Of a stretch of DNA of 37,095 bases, positions 17,204-25,420 are shown in pieces; position 1 is the first letter of the stretch, and the number at the start of each line of letters is the position of its first letter. Under the pieces are notes generated by a model, which did no database searches, was not told the DNA's origin, and saw only the letters and a list, made by a program, of their open reading frames with translations. This stretch comes from JAHCHG01 sp041745765 (GTDB taxonomy: Bacteria > Acidobacteriota > Blastocatellia > Pyrinomonadales > Pyrinomonadaceae). The position numbers were made by a program, and so were the translations under genes. The stretch is taken from NCBI GenBank assembly GCA_041745765.1, contig JBGTIH010000119.1, positions 1 to 37,095 of the forward strand, given 5' to 3'.

Positions 17204-17953
17204 ATGAGCATAAAAAAATGGCAATTAAAATATATTTTCGGCGGTCTGGCGATCAGTCCGCTCGCGCCGTTTCTCTACGCGCAAGGAAAATTCGTCCGTT
17301 ATAAAGTCGGCAGATTGCCTGACGCGGGCGGCGAGAAACGCGGGCAAACCGGTGAAGATAAAGAATTTATAAATCTACTGGCAATCGGCGAATCAACGGT
17401 TGCGGGAATCGGCGCGAAAAATCACGCGGAAGCTTTGACCGGACAATTTGCCAAACATCTCAGCGAGCGACTCGAAAAAAGCGTGCGCTGGACGGCAGTC
17501 GGCGAAAGCGGAATTACGGTTCGAAGAACTTTGCAGGAACTCGTTCCCGATCTGCCGGATGAAAATTTCGATGTGATCGTCATCGCGCTCGGCGCAAACG
17601 ATGTTTTCGGTTTGTCGAGTCCGAAAACATGGCGGCGCGATCTGGGCGAACTGCTTGAAATTTTGCGCGAAAAACACAAAAATGCCACGATTTTCGTCGC
17701 AAATGTCCCGATGGTCAGAGATTTTATCGCGATGCCGAATCCGCTTCGCTACGTGCTATCGCGTCTTGCCAAACTTCATCATTTCAACGCTCAGGACTTG
17801 ATTTCTCAAATGGAAAATGTCATTTATTTTGACGACGTAAAAAAAGTATCGGACGATTTTTTCAGCGACGGCATTCACCCATCGGTTATCGGCTACGATC
17901 TCTGGTCAAAAGAAATGGTCGAATTTATGCTGAATAAAATAAATTCTAAATAA
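17204..17953 (+). CDS. SGNH/GDSL-family hydrolase
   Basis: This is an esterase or lipase-type hydrolase of 249 residues. The catalytic serine is Ser64 in block I, here GES instead of the usual GDS. Block III is GAND (130-133) and block V is DGIHP, giving Asp222 and His225 of the triad. The N-terminal 27 residues (KKWQLKYIFGGLAISPLAPFLYA) look like a signal anchor. The sequence resembles the acylhydrolase group used on carbohydrate or lipid acyl esters. The promoter region of about 75 bases is shared with the divergent lipoprotein gene. The MITE-interrupted gene begins 30 bases downstream. Confidence 0.93.
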   Translation: MSIKKWQLKYIFGGLAISPLAPFLYAQGKFVRYKVGRLPDAGGEKRGQTGEDKEFINLLAIGESTVAGIGAKNHAEALTGQFAKHLSERLEKSVRWTAVGESGITVRRTLQELVPDLPDENFDVIVIALGANDVFGLSSPKTWRRDLGELLEILREKHKNATIFVANVPMVRDFIAMPNPLRYVLSRLAKLHHFNAQDLISQMENVIYFDDVKKVSDDFFSDGIHPSVIGYDLWSKEMVEFMLNKINSK

Positions 17954-17982
17954 TCTTTCAGAAAGGAAAACTCAAAAATACT

Positions 17983-18334
17983 GTGGCTATTTATATTTTG
18001 ATTCGAAAAATTAAAGAAGACAACGATTGTGTGGAATACGAGTTTGGAAAAGATGAAACATCTTTAGGGAAAATAAAAATTGAAAAGCTCTCCGGAAGAA
18101 TTTTAGTAAACACCTGAGCAAAAGTATTGTAGTATTTTTACCTAACGTAAAACAGGCTGTCATCCTATTCAAACAGAGTAACAGTCTGTTTTACGCTATT
18201 TTCGGAATGCCTTGTTACTTTTGCTCAGGTGCTTAGTTAAAGAGATTCCCGAAGATGACGTTTTTATTTCGCAAAGAGCTGGACGTAAAATCTTTTTACA
18301 CTGGAAAAACAATGAGTATCCTGACGAAACTTGA
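17983..18334 (+). pseudogene. Small unknown gene interrupted by a MITE
   Basis: A GTG start at 17983 follows a GAAAGGA site. The frame runs VAIYILIRKIKEDNDCVEYE and on to GRILV, then enters the insertion and stops at 18115-18117. After the insertion the same gene resumes as VKEIPEDDVFISQRAG and ends ...NNEYPDET at 18332-18334. If the 125-bp element and one TA copy are removed, the frame joins exactly at GRILV-VKEIP. The restored product has 74 residues. It is not recognised; small charged proteins of this kind include immunity-like and other short cytoplasmic proteins. Nothing more can be said about its role. Confidence 0.85.
18109..18233. mobile_element. 125-bp MITE, IS630/Tc1-like, with TA target duplication
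   Basis: Terminal inverted repeats of 16 bases are perfect: CACCTGAGCAAAAGTA at 18111-18126 and its complement at 18216-18231. The two outer bases at each end also nearly match. The element is flanked by TA (18107-18108 and 18234-18235). An inner inverted repeat CGTAAAACAGGCTGT (18146-18160) pairs with 18181-18195 (14 of 15). There is no coding capacity, so a transposase must act in trans. TA duplication is typical of IS630/Tc1/mariner elements. Confidence 0.93.
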
Positions 18335-18377
18335 TGGGCATCCTGATAAATCTTTAAGCTTTATTTAATCAAAAGAA

Positions 18378-19847
18378 ATGAATCTCGAAAGCGACCTCAA
18401 AAATCTCAACGAATTTCTCGCTTCAAATAATGAATTTTTGCTAATTAATACAAACGGAAAATCATTTCCGCTTAAAAAAGACGAGATCGAAATTTCTTTG
18501 GAACGCGGCAGAATTTTGCTTTCTTTTCTCGACGATAAAGGTTTTCAAACATGGCGAATTAGAAATTTCAAGCAAGAAAAAAGCGAGATTTTTTTGAGTT
18601 TGACGCGCAATTTTGAAAGAGAAAATGAAAAATTCAGAATCGTTTCGAGAATTTCCGCCGAAGAATTAGGCGCGGAAACCGAACTTGCGCGGCTCGAAAA
18701 AGCCAATAAAATAGCCGCGCTTTTAGTTTCGGAAAATCGAAATTCAAAACTCAGACGCGTTTCGTTAAACAAAGAAAACGGACGTTTCGCGCAGATAATT
18801 TTTGAAAAAGAAAACAGGCAAATCGCCGTTTTAACGGACGTTTCCGAAAATGTTTCGCCGGAAATCCATATTTCGAGCGCGATTCTTTGGCTCACCAAAC
18901 TAGAAAATCGCAGAAAAAATTCGATCAATGAAATTCATCTTTTAGGCGAAAAAAAGATCGCCCGGAAATTACAAAAACTTCACGCGCTTTTGAGTGAAAA
19001 CTGGAAACGGAAAATAAAAGTCTTCGAAATCTTAAAAGAAGGCGAAAGTGAGAAAATCATTGACAAAAAATCTCTCGAAATCGAAGATCTATGGCGCGAA
19101 AAGCCTGTAAAATTAAATATTTCAAATGTAAATCCGAGCCGAACGGCGCGGGAAATCATTAAATTCGCGCCGGACGAAATTGACTGCATTTTTACGAAAA
19201 ACGGCGAAACTCTCAGATTTTCAGGTTTGCCTTTTGCGCGCGTCAGAAAAATTTTCGACGTGGAAAAATGCTGGTTCGGCATCGAACGCGACAGACGGAT
19301 TTTGTCGGAAAACTCGTTTGAAGAATTTGAAAATCTGGTCGAAGAATTGAAGATTTACAGAAAATTCGATGCTGATTATAAACGCCACGCGCTTTTTCGC
19401 CTCGCGCCCGAAGCGTGGCTCGAAGCCGATTTAAGGCGAAACATAAAATTACTGGACGCAAATCTGATTCTGTCGCCGATCTACAATCAATTTCGCGCGT
19501 CAAACGACAAGATTGATCTGCTCGCTCTGCGGCGCGACGGGCGATTGGTAATTATCGAACTCAAAGTTGCGATTGACCGCGAAATGATTTTTCAAGCCGC
19601 TGATTACTGGCGAAAAATCGAATTGCAGCGGCGCAAAGGAATTCTGCAAAAGGCGAAAATTTTCGGCGAAATAGAGATTTCCGATAAACCCGCGATTGTT
19701 TACTTAGCCGCGCCAACCTTAAGTTTTCATCGCGATTTTAAGTTTTTGGCAAAAGCAATTTCGCCCGAAATCGAAATTTACCGTTTCGATCTGGCGGAAA
19801 ACTGGCGCGAACGCGTGAAGGTTTTACGCCGAGAAAAATTGGTTTAA
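18378..19847 (+). CDS. PD-(D/E)XK nuclease-like protein, NucS/DUF91-type C-terminus
   Basis: The C-terminal ~150 of 489 residues match the PD-(D/E)XK nuclease pattern: Glu345/Glu349 in an early helix (APEAWLEADL), Asp380 in DKIDLLALRRDGR, then Glu394-Leu-Lys396 in VIIELK, and Gln406 in the next helix (FQAADYW). This is the arrangement in NucS and related DUF91 proteins. The N-terminal ~340 residues are rich in Lys, Arg and Glu and have no recognised domain. A role in DNA repair or restriction is plausible, but neither partner nor substrate is evident. It stands alone downstream of the interrupted gene and is followed by a hairpin repeat. Confidence 0.85.
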   Translation: MNLESDLKNLNEFLASNNEFLLINTNGKSFPLKKDEIEISLERGRILLSFLDDKGFQTWRIRNFKQEKSEIFLSLTRNFERENEKFRIVSRISAEELGAETELARLEKANKIAALLVSENRNSKLRRVSLNKENGRFAQIIFEKENRQIAVLTDVSENVSPEIHISSAILWLTKLENRRKNSINEIHLLGEKKIARKLQKLHALLSENWKRKIKVFEILKEGESEKIIDKKSLEIEDLWREKPVKLNISNVNPSRTAREIIKFAPDEIDCIFTKNGETLRFSGLPFARVRKIFDVEKCWFGIERDRRILSENSFEEFENLVEELKIYRKFDADYKRHALFRLAPEAWLEADLRRNIKLLDANLILSPIYNQFRASNDKIDLLALRRDGRLVIIELKVAIDREMIFQAADYWRKIELQRRKGILQKAKIFGEIEISDKPAIVYLAAPTLSFHRDFKFLAKAISPEIEIYRFDLAENWRERVKVLRREKLV

Positions 19848-19869
19848 GAAATTAGGAATCGAAGAAATT

Positions 19870-19978
19870 TTAAACAACGGATTAACACGGATTTTCGCAG
19901 ATTTTATTGGGAAACGGCTTGTTTTGATAAATTTTTTTGAAAAAATCGTGTTAAATCTGCGAAAAATCAGTTGTTTAA
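19870..19978. repeat. 109-bp inverted repeat built from ACACGGATT-type words
   Basis: End arms TTAAACAAC (19870-19878) and GTTGTTTAA (19970-19978) match. Inside, the words GATTAACACGGATTTTCGCA and AATCGTGTTAAATCTGCG are related in inverted orientation. It lies between the converging nuclease-like gene and the response regulator and may help end both transcripts. Confidence 0.85.
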
Positions 19979-19987
19979 CACTAACAT

Positions 19988-20692
19988 TTATTCTCGAACA
20001 AATTTATAACCGATGCCGCGCACGGTTTGCAGAACCTGCGGTTTGGTCGCATCTTCTTCCAGATATTTTCGCAGACGGACGATAAAATTATCAATCGCGC
20101 GTGTGTCCGTATCTTCGTGCAGATCCCAGACATCTTCGAGAATCGTCTTGCGCGCAACGGCAACGCCTTCGTTTTCAATCAGATAGCGAAGGAGTTTGGC
20201 TTCCATTAAGGTCAATTGAATAGTTTCGGTTTCGCTGCGGAGTTCGAGATTTTCAAAATCAATTAAGCGATTATTTATTTCGATTATTTCGGTCGTTTTC
20301 ACCGGTTTCAATTCTTTTTTTAACCATTCGCGGCGGCGCAGTAATCCGTTCAGACGCGCCAGAAAAATGTTCAGTTCAAAAGGTTTTGGCAAATAATCGT
20401 CAGCTCCGGCTTCGAATCCGTTTAAGACATCTTCGGGTTTGCCGAGCGCGGTGAGCATCAGAATCGGCGTGAAATCTTCCTTTTCGCGCAAGGTTTTGGC
20501 GACCGTAAAACCGTCAACCTTCGGCATCATTACGTCTAAGACAATCGCGTCGAAAGAATTTTCTTCATTCGCCAAAATTTCCAGAGCCTGTGCGCCGTCT
20601 GCTGCGGTTTCAACCTCAAAACCGTCGGCTTCGAGGTTAAATTGCAAGCCGTCTACCAGATGTTTTTCGTCTTCAACGATTAAAATTTTCAT
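19988..20692 (-). CDS. OmpR/PhoB-family response regulator
   Basis: This is the DNA-binding half of a two-component system. From the ATG at 20692 the protein has 234 residues. The receiver domain has the acidic pocket (VEDE), the phosphoacceptor Asp53 in IVLDVMMPKVDGF, and a conserved Lys in YLPKPFELN. The C-terminal winged helix (about residues 135-234) ends with the classic VRGIGYKFV. The start follows the kinase stop by five bases, so the pair is one operon with the kinase first. A TTG three codons upstream is possible. Target genes cannot be read from the window. Confidence 0.96.
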   Translation of the reverse strand: MKILIVEDEKHLVDGLQFNLEADGFEVETAADGAQALEILANEENSFDAIVLDVMMPKVDGFTVAKTLREKEDFTPILMLTALGKPEDVLNGFEAGADDYLPKPFELNIFLARLNGLLRRREWLKKELKPVKTTEIIEINNRLIDFENLELRSETETIQLTLMEAKLLRYLIENEGVAVARKTILEDVWDLHEDTDTRAIDNFIVRLRKYLEEDATKPQVLQTVRGIGYKFVRE

Positions 20693-20697
20693 AAAAA

Positions 20698-21606
20698 TCA
20701 ATTAACTGCTTTTTTTTCCGCTTTCGGCAGACGCACAATAAAAGTCGCGCCTTTGCCTTCGCCTTTGCTTTCGACGAAGATTTTCCCACCGTGTTTTTTA
20801 ATGATCGAACGCACTATGTAAAGCCCTAAACCCGTGCCTTTGGTGTTTTGCGTAGATTGATTCGGCACACGGTAAAATCGTTTGAAAACTCTTTTCAATT
20901 CGTCCGGCGCAATCCCGACTCCCGAATCTTTGATCAAGATTTCCGTGTATTTTTTATTCAGTTCGGTTAATTTAATCAGGATTTTTACTTCGTCTTTTGA
21001 ATATTTCACGGCGTTATCCAAAAGATTTGTCAAAACGGTTTGAAGTTCCGCACGGTCGCCCGAAATCGTGATGGTTTTCGCCGATTCGATGAATTTGATT
21101 TCTTCATTCAGATTGTAGCGCGATTTAATAATGGCGATACATTCTTTGATAAGTTTGCCGAGCCGGATTTCCGAAATATTCAATAAACGATTGCTATCTT
21201 TCGTGCGGCTTGCCTGCAAAACCTGTTCGACGGTCGTCAGCAGACGATTGCTGTCCGAGAGCATTACTTCATAAAATTCGCGACGTTTTTCTTCCGACAC
21301 GTTGCGCGATTTCAAGGTTTCCAGATAAAGTTTGATTGAGGCGATCGGCGTTTTCAGTTCGTGCGTTACGGCGTTCAAAAAAGCGTCCTGCTGTTCGTTG
21401 CGGCGGATTTCGCGGAGCAGAAAGATCATATTCAAAACCAGACCGGTAATTATTAAAGCGAAAAAGATTACGCCGAAAATAAGCAGAGCGACTTCGCGCA
21501 AACTGAGCAAAACCCAGCCGACATTGAGCGCAACTGCCAGAGCAATCAGCGTAGTTCCCAAAATTAAAACGACCACCGCCGTTTTTCTTCGACCTGCAAC
21601 GCGCAT
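20698..21606 (-). CDS. Membrane sensor histidine kinase
   Basis: The 302-residue kinase has two N-terminal transmembrane helices (about 9-31 and 39-62) with almost no periplasmic loop, so it may sense membrane state or an intracellular signal. The dimerisation domain holds the phosphorylated His82 in THELKTPIAS. The ATPase domain has the N-box (NLLDNAVKYSK, Asn194/Asn198), G1 (DSGVGI, 227-232), an F-box (FKRFYR) and G2 (GTGLGLYIV, 257-265). The gene precedes and nearly abuts the response regulator gene. A purine-rich inverted repeat separates it from the desaturase gene upstream. Confidence 0.96.
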   Translation of the reverse strand: MRVAGRRKTAVVVLILGTTLIALAVALNVGWVLLSLREVALLIFGVIFFALIITGLVLNMIFLLREIRRNEQQDAFLNAVTHELKTPIASIKLYLETLKSRNVSEEKRREFYEVMLSDSNRLLTTVEQVLQASRTKDSNRLLNISEIRLGKLIKECIAIIKSRYNLNEEIKFIESAKTITISGDRAELQTVLTNLLDNAVKYSKDEVKILIKLTELNKKYTEILIKDSGVGIAPDELKRVFKRFYRVPNQSTQNTKGTGLGLYIVRSIIKKHGGKIFVESKGEGKGATFIVRLPKAEKKAVN

Positions 21607-21617
21607 TTTTTAATTCT

Positions 21618-21692
21618 AAAGGTAAAAAGTAAAAGGTAAAAGGTAAAACTTGAATTTTTCGTTTTACCTTTTACCTTTTACCTTTACCTTTT
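21618..21692. repeat. AAAGGTA-type inverted repeat
   Basis: Left arm AAAGGTAAAAAGTAAAAGGT and onward (21618-21649) pairs with GTTTTACCTTTTACCTTTTA and onward (21661-21692). The arms are tandem copies of AAAGGTA or TACCTTT with an 11-nt loop. It lies between the desaturase stop and the kinase start. Confidence 0.9.
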
Positions 21693-21702
21693 TATGTCAT
21701 TT

Positions 21703-22587
21703 TTAAGCCGGTTCGCTCAAAGGTTCTGCCTGAATGCCGTCAACCTTTTCGATTTCTTCTTTGAGTTTATACGCATAAACTTTTTTGACCAGACCGAGTT
21801 TTCGTAAAGCGACGAGCTGCACCCAATTTATATCGAATTCGTACCACGCCAGACCGTGTTTTGCCGAACGCGGATGCGCGTGATGATTATTGTGCCAGCC
21901 TTCGCCGAATGTAACTGCGGCAACCAAGCCGTTGTTGCGCGAATCGTCGTTTGTTTCAAAACGGCGCGTTCCCCAGAGATGTGTTGCCGAATTAACGAGC
22001 CACGTAAAATGCCACGCGAGAGTTGTTCTCAAGAAAATTCCCCACAAAACCATCGTCCAACCGCCGATTGCAAATAAAATTACGGCAGCGATGACCGGCG
22101 TTACCCAGTAATAATTATTCATAAAGACGTGAACTTTGTCTTTCATTAAATCCGGCGCATAACGCCGTAAGGTTTCATCGTCTTTAACCTGCGCTTCGCC
22201 CTGCAAAATCCAACCGATATGCGACCAAATTGTGCCGCCGCGCGGACTATGCGGATCGTTTTCGGTTTCGGTAAATTTATGATGAATACGATGTGTCGCA
22301 ACCCAGGTGATCGCCCCCGCTTGAAGTGCGAGAGTTCCGCAAAGTGTCATAAAATACTCCAACCATTTCGGAGCTTTAAATCCGCCGTGCGTTAAAAGTC
22401 GGTGAAATCCTAAACCGACTCCCCAACTTGCGGCAATCCACCAGGTGATAAATCCGGCAAGCAGATTCGACCAGCTGAATTCGAATAATGCCCAGATTGC
22501 CAGAGTGTGAAAGACGATCATTGCCGTAATTGTCGTCCATTGAAGTTTCGCCGATTTTGCGTGCTTAAATTTTAATGCGTTTTCCAT
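21703..22587 (-). CDS. Acyl-CoA/acyl-lipid delta-9 desaturase
   Basis: This membrane di-iron enzyme introduces a cis double bond into fatty acyl chains and so controls membrane fluidity. All three histidine clusters are present: HRLLTH (62-67), HRIHH (99-103) and HNNHH (232-236). The four expected transmembrane helices are visible around residues 17-58, 78-95 and 160-200. At 294 residues it is full length. A GAGGGGA ribosome site precedes the ATG. In its leader is a perfect palindrome GCGCAAATCTTGCGC (22622-22636), a possible operator. It sits just upstream, on the same strand, of the two-component genes. Confidence 0.97.
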   Translation of the reverse strand: MENALKFKHAKSAKLQWTTITAMIVFHTLAIWALFEFSWSNLLAGFITWWIAASWGVGLGFHRLLTHGGFKAPKWLEYFMTLCGTLALQAGAITWVATHRIHHKFTETENDPHSPRGGTIWSHIGWILQGEAQVKDDETLRRYAPDLMKDKVHVFMNNYYWVTPVIAAVILFAIGGWTMVLWGIFLRTTLAWHFTWLVNSATHLWGTRRFETNDDSRNNGLVAAVTFGEGWHNNHHAHPRSAKHGLAWYEFDINWVQLVALRKLGLVKKVYAYKLKEEIEKVDGIQAEPLSEPA

Positions 22588-22727
22588 TAGTAAATCCCCT
22601 CTAAAAATTGTTTAATCCCCGGCGCAAATCTTGCGCTGATTAAAATCGTAACAGGTTTTAGAGAGAACAATTGTAAGAGTTTTGTAATTTAATGTTTTCA
22701 GCAAAAAAAAGACTTCCCGGAATCCTG

Positions 22728-23270
22728 TTAGCGGGATTTTTTAAGATACTTTTTAGGAATCGGAGTTTCCTTTGTTTCGGCTTGCCAGTAAATCGTCAAA
22801 ACCCACCAGCGCGTTCCGTCGTTGAGAAGCTGAAAACTATTGATGCCGCGCATAAAAGGTTCTTTATCAGCGGCGGTTTTGTAGGCGGCGTAGGTTGAAA
22901 AAACTTGGGCGATGTTGCCGTAAATGTCGGTTTTTCGAGCGATTTCCTTTTCAAAAAAACCGTTCTTTTCAAAAAACGGCGCGTTGCCTTTGATATAATC
23001 GTCGGGCGATAAAGCTCTCGCGCCGACGATTCCGGTGGTCGAATTTTTGCCGGTCGGAATCAATCGCGCGTCTTTATGAAAAAGTGTGCGGAATCTGTCC
23101 CAATCGCGTGCTTCGCCCGCTTCGCCGGAAATTACATCGTAGACCGCTTTCATAATCGCATCAACCGAAGCGACATCTGCCGGATTCGCTTTTTTGGTTT
23201 CAGATTGCGCCGCGTTGTTAAATGCCAAAGTTAGAATAATTAAACAGATGAATAAAATTTTTGCTTTCAT
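22728..23270 (-). CDS. Exported NTF2/SnoaL-like protein (DUF4440-type)
   Basis: This protein has 180 residues, with a signal peptide (residues 1-20, ending NNAAQ). The mature part has the compact NTF2-like pattern: an N-terminal helix (VASVDAIMKAVYDVIS), RDWDRFRTLFHKDARLIPTG, then strands ending FQLLNDGTRWWVLTIYWQAE. Such proteins bind small ligands or are enzymes; no catalytic residue can be assigned. Its start is eight bases after the stop of the zinc-ribbon membrane protein, so they form an operon. A short hairpin (22721-22738) has the gene's own stop codon TAA in its loop and a T-run further on, and may be the terminator. Confidence 0.88.
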   Translation of the reverse strand: MKAKILFICLIILTLAFNNAAQSETKKANPADVASVDAIMKAVYDVISGEAGEARDWDRFRTLFHKDARLIPTGKNSTTGIVGARALSPDDYIKGNAPFFEKNGFFEKEIARKTDIYGNIAQVFSTYAAYKTAADKEPFMRGINSFQLLNDGTRWWVLTIYWQAETKETPIPKKYLKKSR

Positions 23271-23278
23271 AATGCCTG

Positions 23279-23863
23279 TTATTTACGTCCGAAAAAGGTT
23301 TGGGTTTCAGGTTTTATCCAAAAAATTAAAAGCGCGACGGCAAACGGTGTGAGAAAGCAGCTTAAAAATGCTAAAACCAACAAGAAAATTCCGAAAAACC
23401 ATGACCACGAACGCGGCGGAAAAATCACGCCGAACAAAAAAAGCAGTGCCGGTATTCCGCCGCTCAGCAAAAAGAAAACGCCGCCGGTAAACGCATCCGA
23501 CGCTTCTTTTCCGGTTTCGTCAAACGAGCCGATAATCGCCAGAACACCGATAATTGCACAGATACTGCCGAAAACGACGATTACCGAACAGAGCATTCGA
23601 TACCAAAAATAAGTCCTGCTTCCGGTTTTACTTTCGGGTAAAATCTCAGAAGTCAGCGGCGTAACGTGTGAATAATTCGAGGTAGTTTTTGAATATTCCG
23701 CTGTTTTCGCTTCAGTGAAACTGTTCTCCGTCTGCGGAAATTCCGCCGTTTTTTGTTCGCTGAAAGTTTTGAAAGAATCTGAAAGCGGCGTATTGCATTG
23801 CAGACACACAAGAGCGGAAGGCAAATTAAGCAGATCACATTGCGGACAGCGGTTTTGATTCAT
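23279..23863 (-). CDS. Zinc-ribbon membrane protein, unknown function
   Basis: The N-terminus is a zinc ribbon (CPQC at residues 6-9, CLQC at 20-23). A Thr/Glu-rich linker of about 60 residues with two copies of a KTAEF/KTAEY phrase follows. The C-terminal half has four hydrophobic segments. Zinc-ribbon plus multi-helix proteins of this kind are common and uncharacterised in Acidobacteriota. The ATG at 23863 is close to an upstream AGTTAAAAG and is taken because it begins the ribbon. It is the first gene of a pair with the NTF2-like gene. Confidence 0.82.
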   Translation of the reverse strand: MNQNRCPQCDLLNLPSALVCLQCNTPLSDSFKTFSEQKTAEFPQTENSFTEAKTAEYSKTTSNYSHVTPLTSEILPESKTGSRTYFWYRMLCSVIVVFGSICAIIGVLAIIGSFDETGKEASDAFTGGVFFLLSGGIPALLFLFGVIFPPRSWSWFFGIFLLVLAFLSCFLTPFAVALLIFWIKPETQTFFGRK

Positions 23864-23910
23864 CTTTTAACTCCGTAAATGTAAAATCATATACTCATTT
23901 TTTACAAAAT

Positions 23911-23943
23911 AAAAAGCGACCTTTAATAAAAAAGCCGCTTTTT
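23911..23943 (-). terminator. Probable terminator after the cold-shock gene
   Basis: AAAAAGCG (23911-23918) pairs with CGCTTTTT (23936-23943). On the minus strand it lies 63 bases after the cold-shock stop and ends in a T-run followed by AT-rich DNA. The loop is long (17 nt). Confidence 0.6.
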
Positions 23944-24005
23944 ATTTTATTAAAATGCTTTCAGTTTTTTGGGGAAAATACCGAAAGCAGTCAAATAATT
24001 TAACT

Positions 24006-24212
24006 TTAGGTGGTTAAAACATTTTCAGCTTGCGGTCCTTTCGGTCCGTTTGTTACTTCAAACTCGACTTCTTGACCTTGAACCAAGGTTTTATAGCCAT
24101 CGCCCGAAATCGCGCTGTAATGCACGAAAATATCCTGTTCGCCGGGCTGTTCGATAAATCCGTAACCCTTTGCATTGTTAAACCATTTGACCTTACCGGT
24201 AGTTTTTGACAT
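24006..24212 (-). CDS. Cold-shock domain protein (CspA family)
   Basis: This is a 68-residue single cold-shock domain that binds single-stranded RNA and DNA and acts as an RNA chaperone. RNP1 is KGYGFI (residues 15-20), RNP2 is DIFVHY (27-32), and the WF pair is in VKWFN. The length is exactly that of the family. A perfect AGGAGG ribosome site (24225-24230) lies 12 bases before the ATG. A promoter at 24493-24521 would give a leader of about 270 bases, in line with the long regulated leaders of cold-shock mRNAs. The gene is monocistronic. Confidence 0.97.
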   Translation of the reverse strand: MSKTTGKVKWFNNAKGYGFIEQPGEQDIFVHYSAISGDGYKTLVQGQEVEFEVTNGPKGPQAENVLTT

Positions 24213-24634
24213 TTTTTTGTAATTCCTCCTACAAACTTCAGTGAATTTATTTTATTTTTTTGAACATTTTTGGTGTTCCTGTTTCAAGTTAAGTTCTCAG
24301 CCGAAAGCATTTTTTGTTAAACGCGCGGATTAAGAAAACAAAATTATTCATCAAACTCAAGCTAAAACACAGCTTCATTAAACACAGATTAAACGAAACG
24401 CAATACAAGTCATTTCTAACAAGTATAAAACCTTAAACTGCAAGATTTTGGGGTTATTCAATTGGTGTTGTTTTTTTGATAGAACGCCGAAAATTTAACC
24501 TACATTTGCTATCTATGTCAAGAGGTTTTGTTAATTTTTTGTAAAATTTTTAATAAATCTCTTAAAATTGACATAAATACGCTGATAAACGAAGATATTC
24601 TAAAGCTGAAAAACTAATTTCGGGATTAAAAAAA
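24213..24634. other. 422-base divergent intergenic region
   Basis: No gene is seen here. On the minus side it contains the cold-shock ribosome site and a likely promoter. On the plus side, TTGACA at 24568-24573 could be a -35 element for the tryptophan dioxygenase operon, but no good -10 is spaced 16-18 bases after it. The stretch between about 24240 and 24480 is AT-rich, presumably the cold-shock leader. Confidence 0.6.
24493..24521 (-). promoter_or_regulatory. Putative sigma-70 promoter for the cold-shock gene
   Basis: On the minus strand TTGACA (24516-24521) is a perfect -35 box, followed by 17 bases and TTAAAT (24493-24498) as -10. Transcription would begin near 24486, about 270 bases before the ATG. 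Confidence 0.6.
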
Positions 24635-25420
24635 ATGCACAATTACGGCGAAAATCCGGCACTTTCTTATAATGAATATCTGAAAGTTCCGCAATTGATC
24701 AATTTACAAAAAACCTTGTCTGACCCGACAAGTCACGACGAACTTCTTTTTATCATTATTCATCAGACGTATGAACTCTGGTTCAAGCAGATTCTGCACG
24801 AGATTGACGCGAGCATCGGTTGGATGGAAGAAGGGCGAAAATTCCGCGCCAATCATTCTTTGAAAGCGGTTACGGCGATTGAAAAAGTGATCGTTACGCA
24901 GATTCATATTCTCGAATCAATGGCGCAGATCGGTTTTCTGGAATTTCGGGACAAACTGAATCCGGCGAGCGGTTTTCAATCAATGCAGTTCAGAGAACTC
25001 GAATTCGTTTCCGGCGCGAAGGATGAAAAAATCTTGAAATTTTTTGAATTTGACGAATTCGCCCATAAAAAATTGACCGAAAGATTCAATCAGCCGACTC
25101 TGGCGGACGCTTTTTGGGATTTGCTGAAAACCGAAGATTTTGAAATCGAAGATCACGACGCCAAAGTAAAATCAATCGTCGAGATTTTAACCAATCCCGA
25201 AAAATATACGGAACTTTTCGTAATGCAAGATTTATTGATCGAACACGACGAAAATATTTCTCTGTGGCGTTATCATCACGTTTTGATGGTCGAGCGAATG
25301 CTCGGAATGAAACGCGGCACAGGCGGTTCGGAAGGCGCGGGTTATCTGCGAAAAACGCTGGACAAAAAATTCTTTCCCGAACTCTGGGAAGCGCGGACGC
25401 ATCTGGAAGTTGAAAAATAG
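24635..25420 (+). CDS. kynA: Tryptophan 2,3-dioxygenase
   Basis: This heme enzyme opens the indole ring of L-tryptophan to N-formylkynurenine, the first step of the kynurenine route. Landmarks are YNEYLKV near the start, His43 in HQTYELWF (the distal His of the family), the QFRELEF segment with the substrate-binding Arg120, the heme-ligand His215 in YHHVLMVERMLG, and the GTGGSEG loop (228-234). It is 261 residues, near normal. No kynurenine formamidase or kynureninase lies nearby, so the rest of the route is elsewhere or absent. The following small gene starts within its stop codon (TAGTG). Confidence 0.97.
   Translation: MHNYGENPALSYNEYLKVPQLINLQKTLSDPTSHDELLFIIIHQTYELWFKQILHEIDASIGWMEEGRKFRANHSLKAVTAIEKVIVTQIHILESMAQIGFLEFRDKLNPASGFQSMQFRELEFVSGAKDEKILKFFEFDEFAHKKLTERFNQPTLADAFWDLLKTEDFEIEDHDAKVKSIVEILTNPEKYTELFVMQDLLIEHDENISLWRYHHVLMVERMLGMKRGTGGSEGAGYLRKTLDKKFFPELWEARTHLEVEK

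Noticed and set aside
18109..18233. An attenuator or terminator inside the small gene
   Set aside because: TA duplication, matched terminal inverted repeats and exact frame restoration on removal indicate a transposed element.
24568..24600. Full promoter for kynA starting at TTGACA
   Set aside because: No acceptable -10 element at 16-18 bases; only the -35-like word is noted.
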